This document shows, in pieces, positions 13,269-13,677 of a stretch of DNA of 13,677 nt. The notes under the pieces are model-generated. The model saw nothing but the letters and a program-made list of their open reading frames with translations, was not told where the DNA came from and searched no databases. This DNA is from CAZCYE01 sp964502775 (GTDB lineage Bacteria > Actinomycetota > Acidimicrobiia > IMCC26256 > PALSA-555), in assembly GCA_964502775.1 (NCBI GenBank), contig CAZCYE010000042.1, positions 1 through 13,677 on the forward strand, written 5' to 3'. A program made the translations under genes and the position numbers. The stretch's first letter is position 1. Each line of letters starts with the position of its first letter.

Positions 13269-13664
13269 ATGTCTGGTCTGGCGATCATCACCGAGGCGTG
13301 CATCGACGTCAAAGATCGTGCGTGCGTCGATGTCTGCCCTGTGCAGTGCATCTACGAGTTCGATCCCAAGGGCAACACACTGTTCTCCGAGGTCGAAGCT
13401 GGTAGTGGCGTCATCGAGAACTCGCATCAGCCGAGCTCTGCTGCGATCGCGATCTTCGGAGACAGCGTTCTCTATGTGAACACCGAGGAATGCACGTCAT
13501 GTACCGCGTGCTACCAGCCCGACGTGTGCCCGGTGGGAGCGATCTACTCCGAGGAGAAGGTGCCGGACGGGAGCGCCAAGGCGCACTACAACTCCACGGA
13601 CCCGAACAAGGGCCACGACCACAGCTTCTTCGTCCAGCACAGCCGAGACGTGTTTGCCGACTAG
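13269..13664 (+). CDS. 7Fe-type ([3Fe-4S][4Fe-4S]) ferredoxin with an internal insertion
   Basis: This 131-residue soluble electron carrier resembles mycobacterial FdxA. The first cysteine set is C11-x7-C19-x3-C23-P-x2-C27 (ACIDVKDRACVDVCPVQCIY). The x7 gap is the signature of the [3Fe-4S] half of 7Fe ferredoxins such as Azotobacter FdI. The second set is C75-x2-C78-x2-C81-x5-C87-P (ECTSCTACYQPDVCPVGAIY). Two features differ from FdI/FdxA: 47 residues instead of 14 separate C27 from C75, and the last gap is five instead of three. The C-terminal tail (HYNSTDPNKGHDHSFF) resembles the FdxA tail. AAGGAG six bases before the ATG at 13269 fixes the start; the in-frame ATG at 13251 lies before that site. 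Its redox partner is unknown; the PPOX gene upstream is on the same strand. Confidence 0.9.
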   Translation: MSGLAIITEACIDVKDRACVDVCPVQCIYEFDPKGNTLFSEVEAGSGVIENSHQPSSAAIAIFGDSVLYVNTEECTSCTACYQPDVCPVGAIYSEEKVPDGSAKAHYNSTDPNKGHDHSFFVQHSRDVFAD

Positions 13665-13677
13665 ATGTAGATCCCAG

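Overview
The window is very GC-rich (roughly 70% by eye) and densely coded. It reads as chromosome of a high-GC actinobacterium, possibly an Acidimicrobiia-type lineage. Support for Actinobacteria: a TIGR03086-type (mycothiol-enzyme-related) protein, a Rv1155-like F420/flavin PPOX protein, an aminotransferase close to mycobacterial Rv0858c, an FdxA-type ferredoxin and frequent GTG starts. I see no insertion sequence, phage gene, tRNA, rRNA or CRISPR array, and no gap over 300 bases without a gene. The order or species is inference.

Layout. (1) 1-134, minus: the N-terminus (signal peptide) of an exported protein running off the left edge. (2) 356-3094, minus: a three-gene ABC importer operon of the sulfonate/taurine/nitrate class, read as binding protein, ATPase, permease with overlapping ends. 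(3) 3095-3215: divergent control region with a striking AT-rich 33-bp imperfect inverted repeat. (4) 3216-3710, plus: an Rrf2-family regulator with three cysteines placed as in IscR/NsrR. (5) 3850-7203, plus: full-length cobalamin-independent methionine synthase MetE, then a separate short 'core' MetE-like protein. (6) 7345-8433, plus: an isocitrate/isopropylmalate dehydrogenase family enzyme. (7) 8509-12545, minus, five genes, in transcription order: TIGR03086 protein, PPOX protein, class I/II aminotransferase, YafV-like omega-amidase, then, after a strong hairpin, a secreted glycine-rich protein. (8) 12768-13664, plus: a second PPOX-fold flavoprotein and a 7Fe-type ferredoxin with an unusual insertion.

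How it may fit together. The left half looks like a sulfur/methionine neighbourhood. The binding protein has no cysteine and no methionine apart from its initiator, the signature of proteins made during sulfur starvation. An Rrf2 regulator with a probable Fe-S cluster sits divergently behind a dyad that could be its operator. Two enzymes of the MetE superfamily follow. On the other strand, an aminotransferase lies 13 nt from an omega-amidase, a pairing known from glutamine transamination and closing of the methionine salvage cycle. Each part belongs to a known family. The candidate novelty is the combined regulatory and sulfur-economy arrangement, the MetE/core-MetE tandem, and the enlarged ferredoxin.
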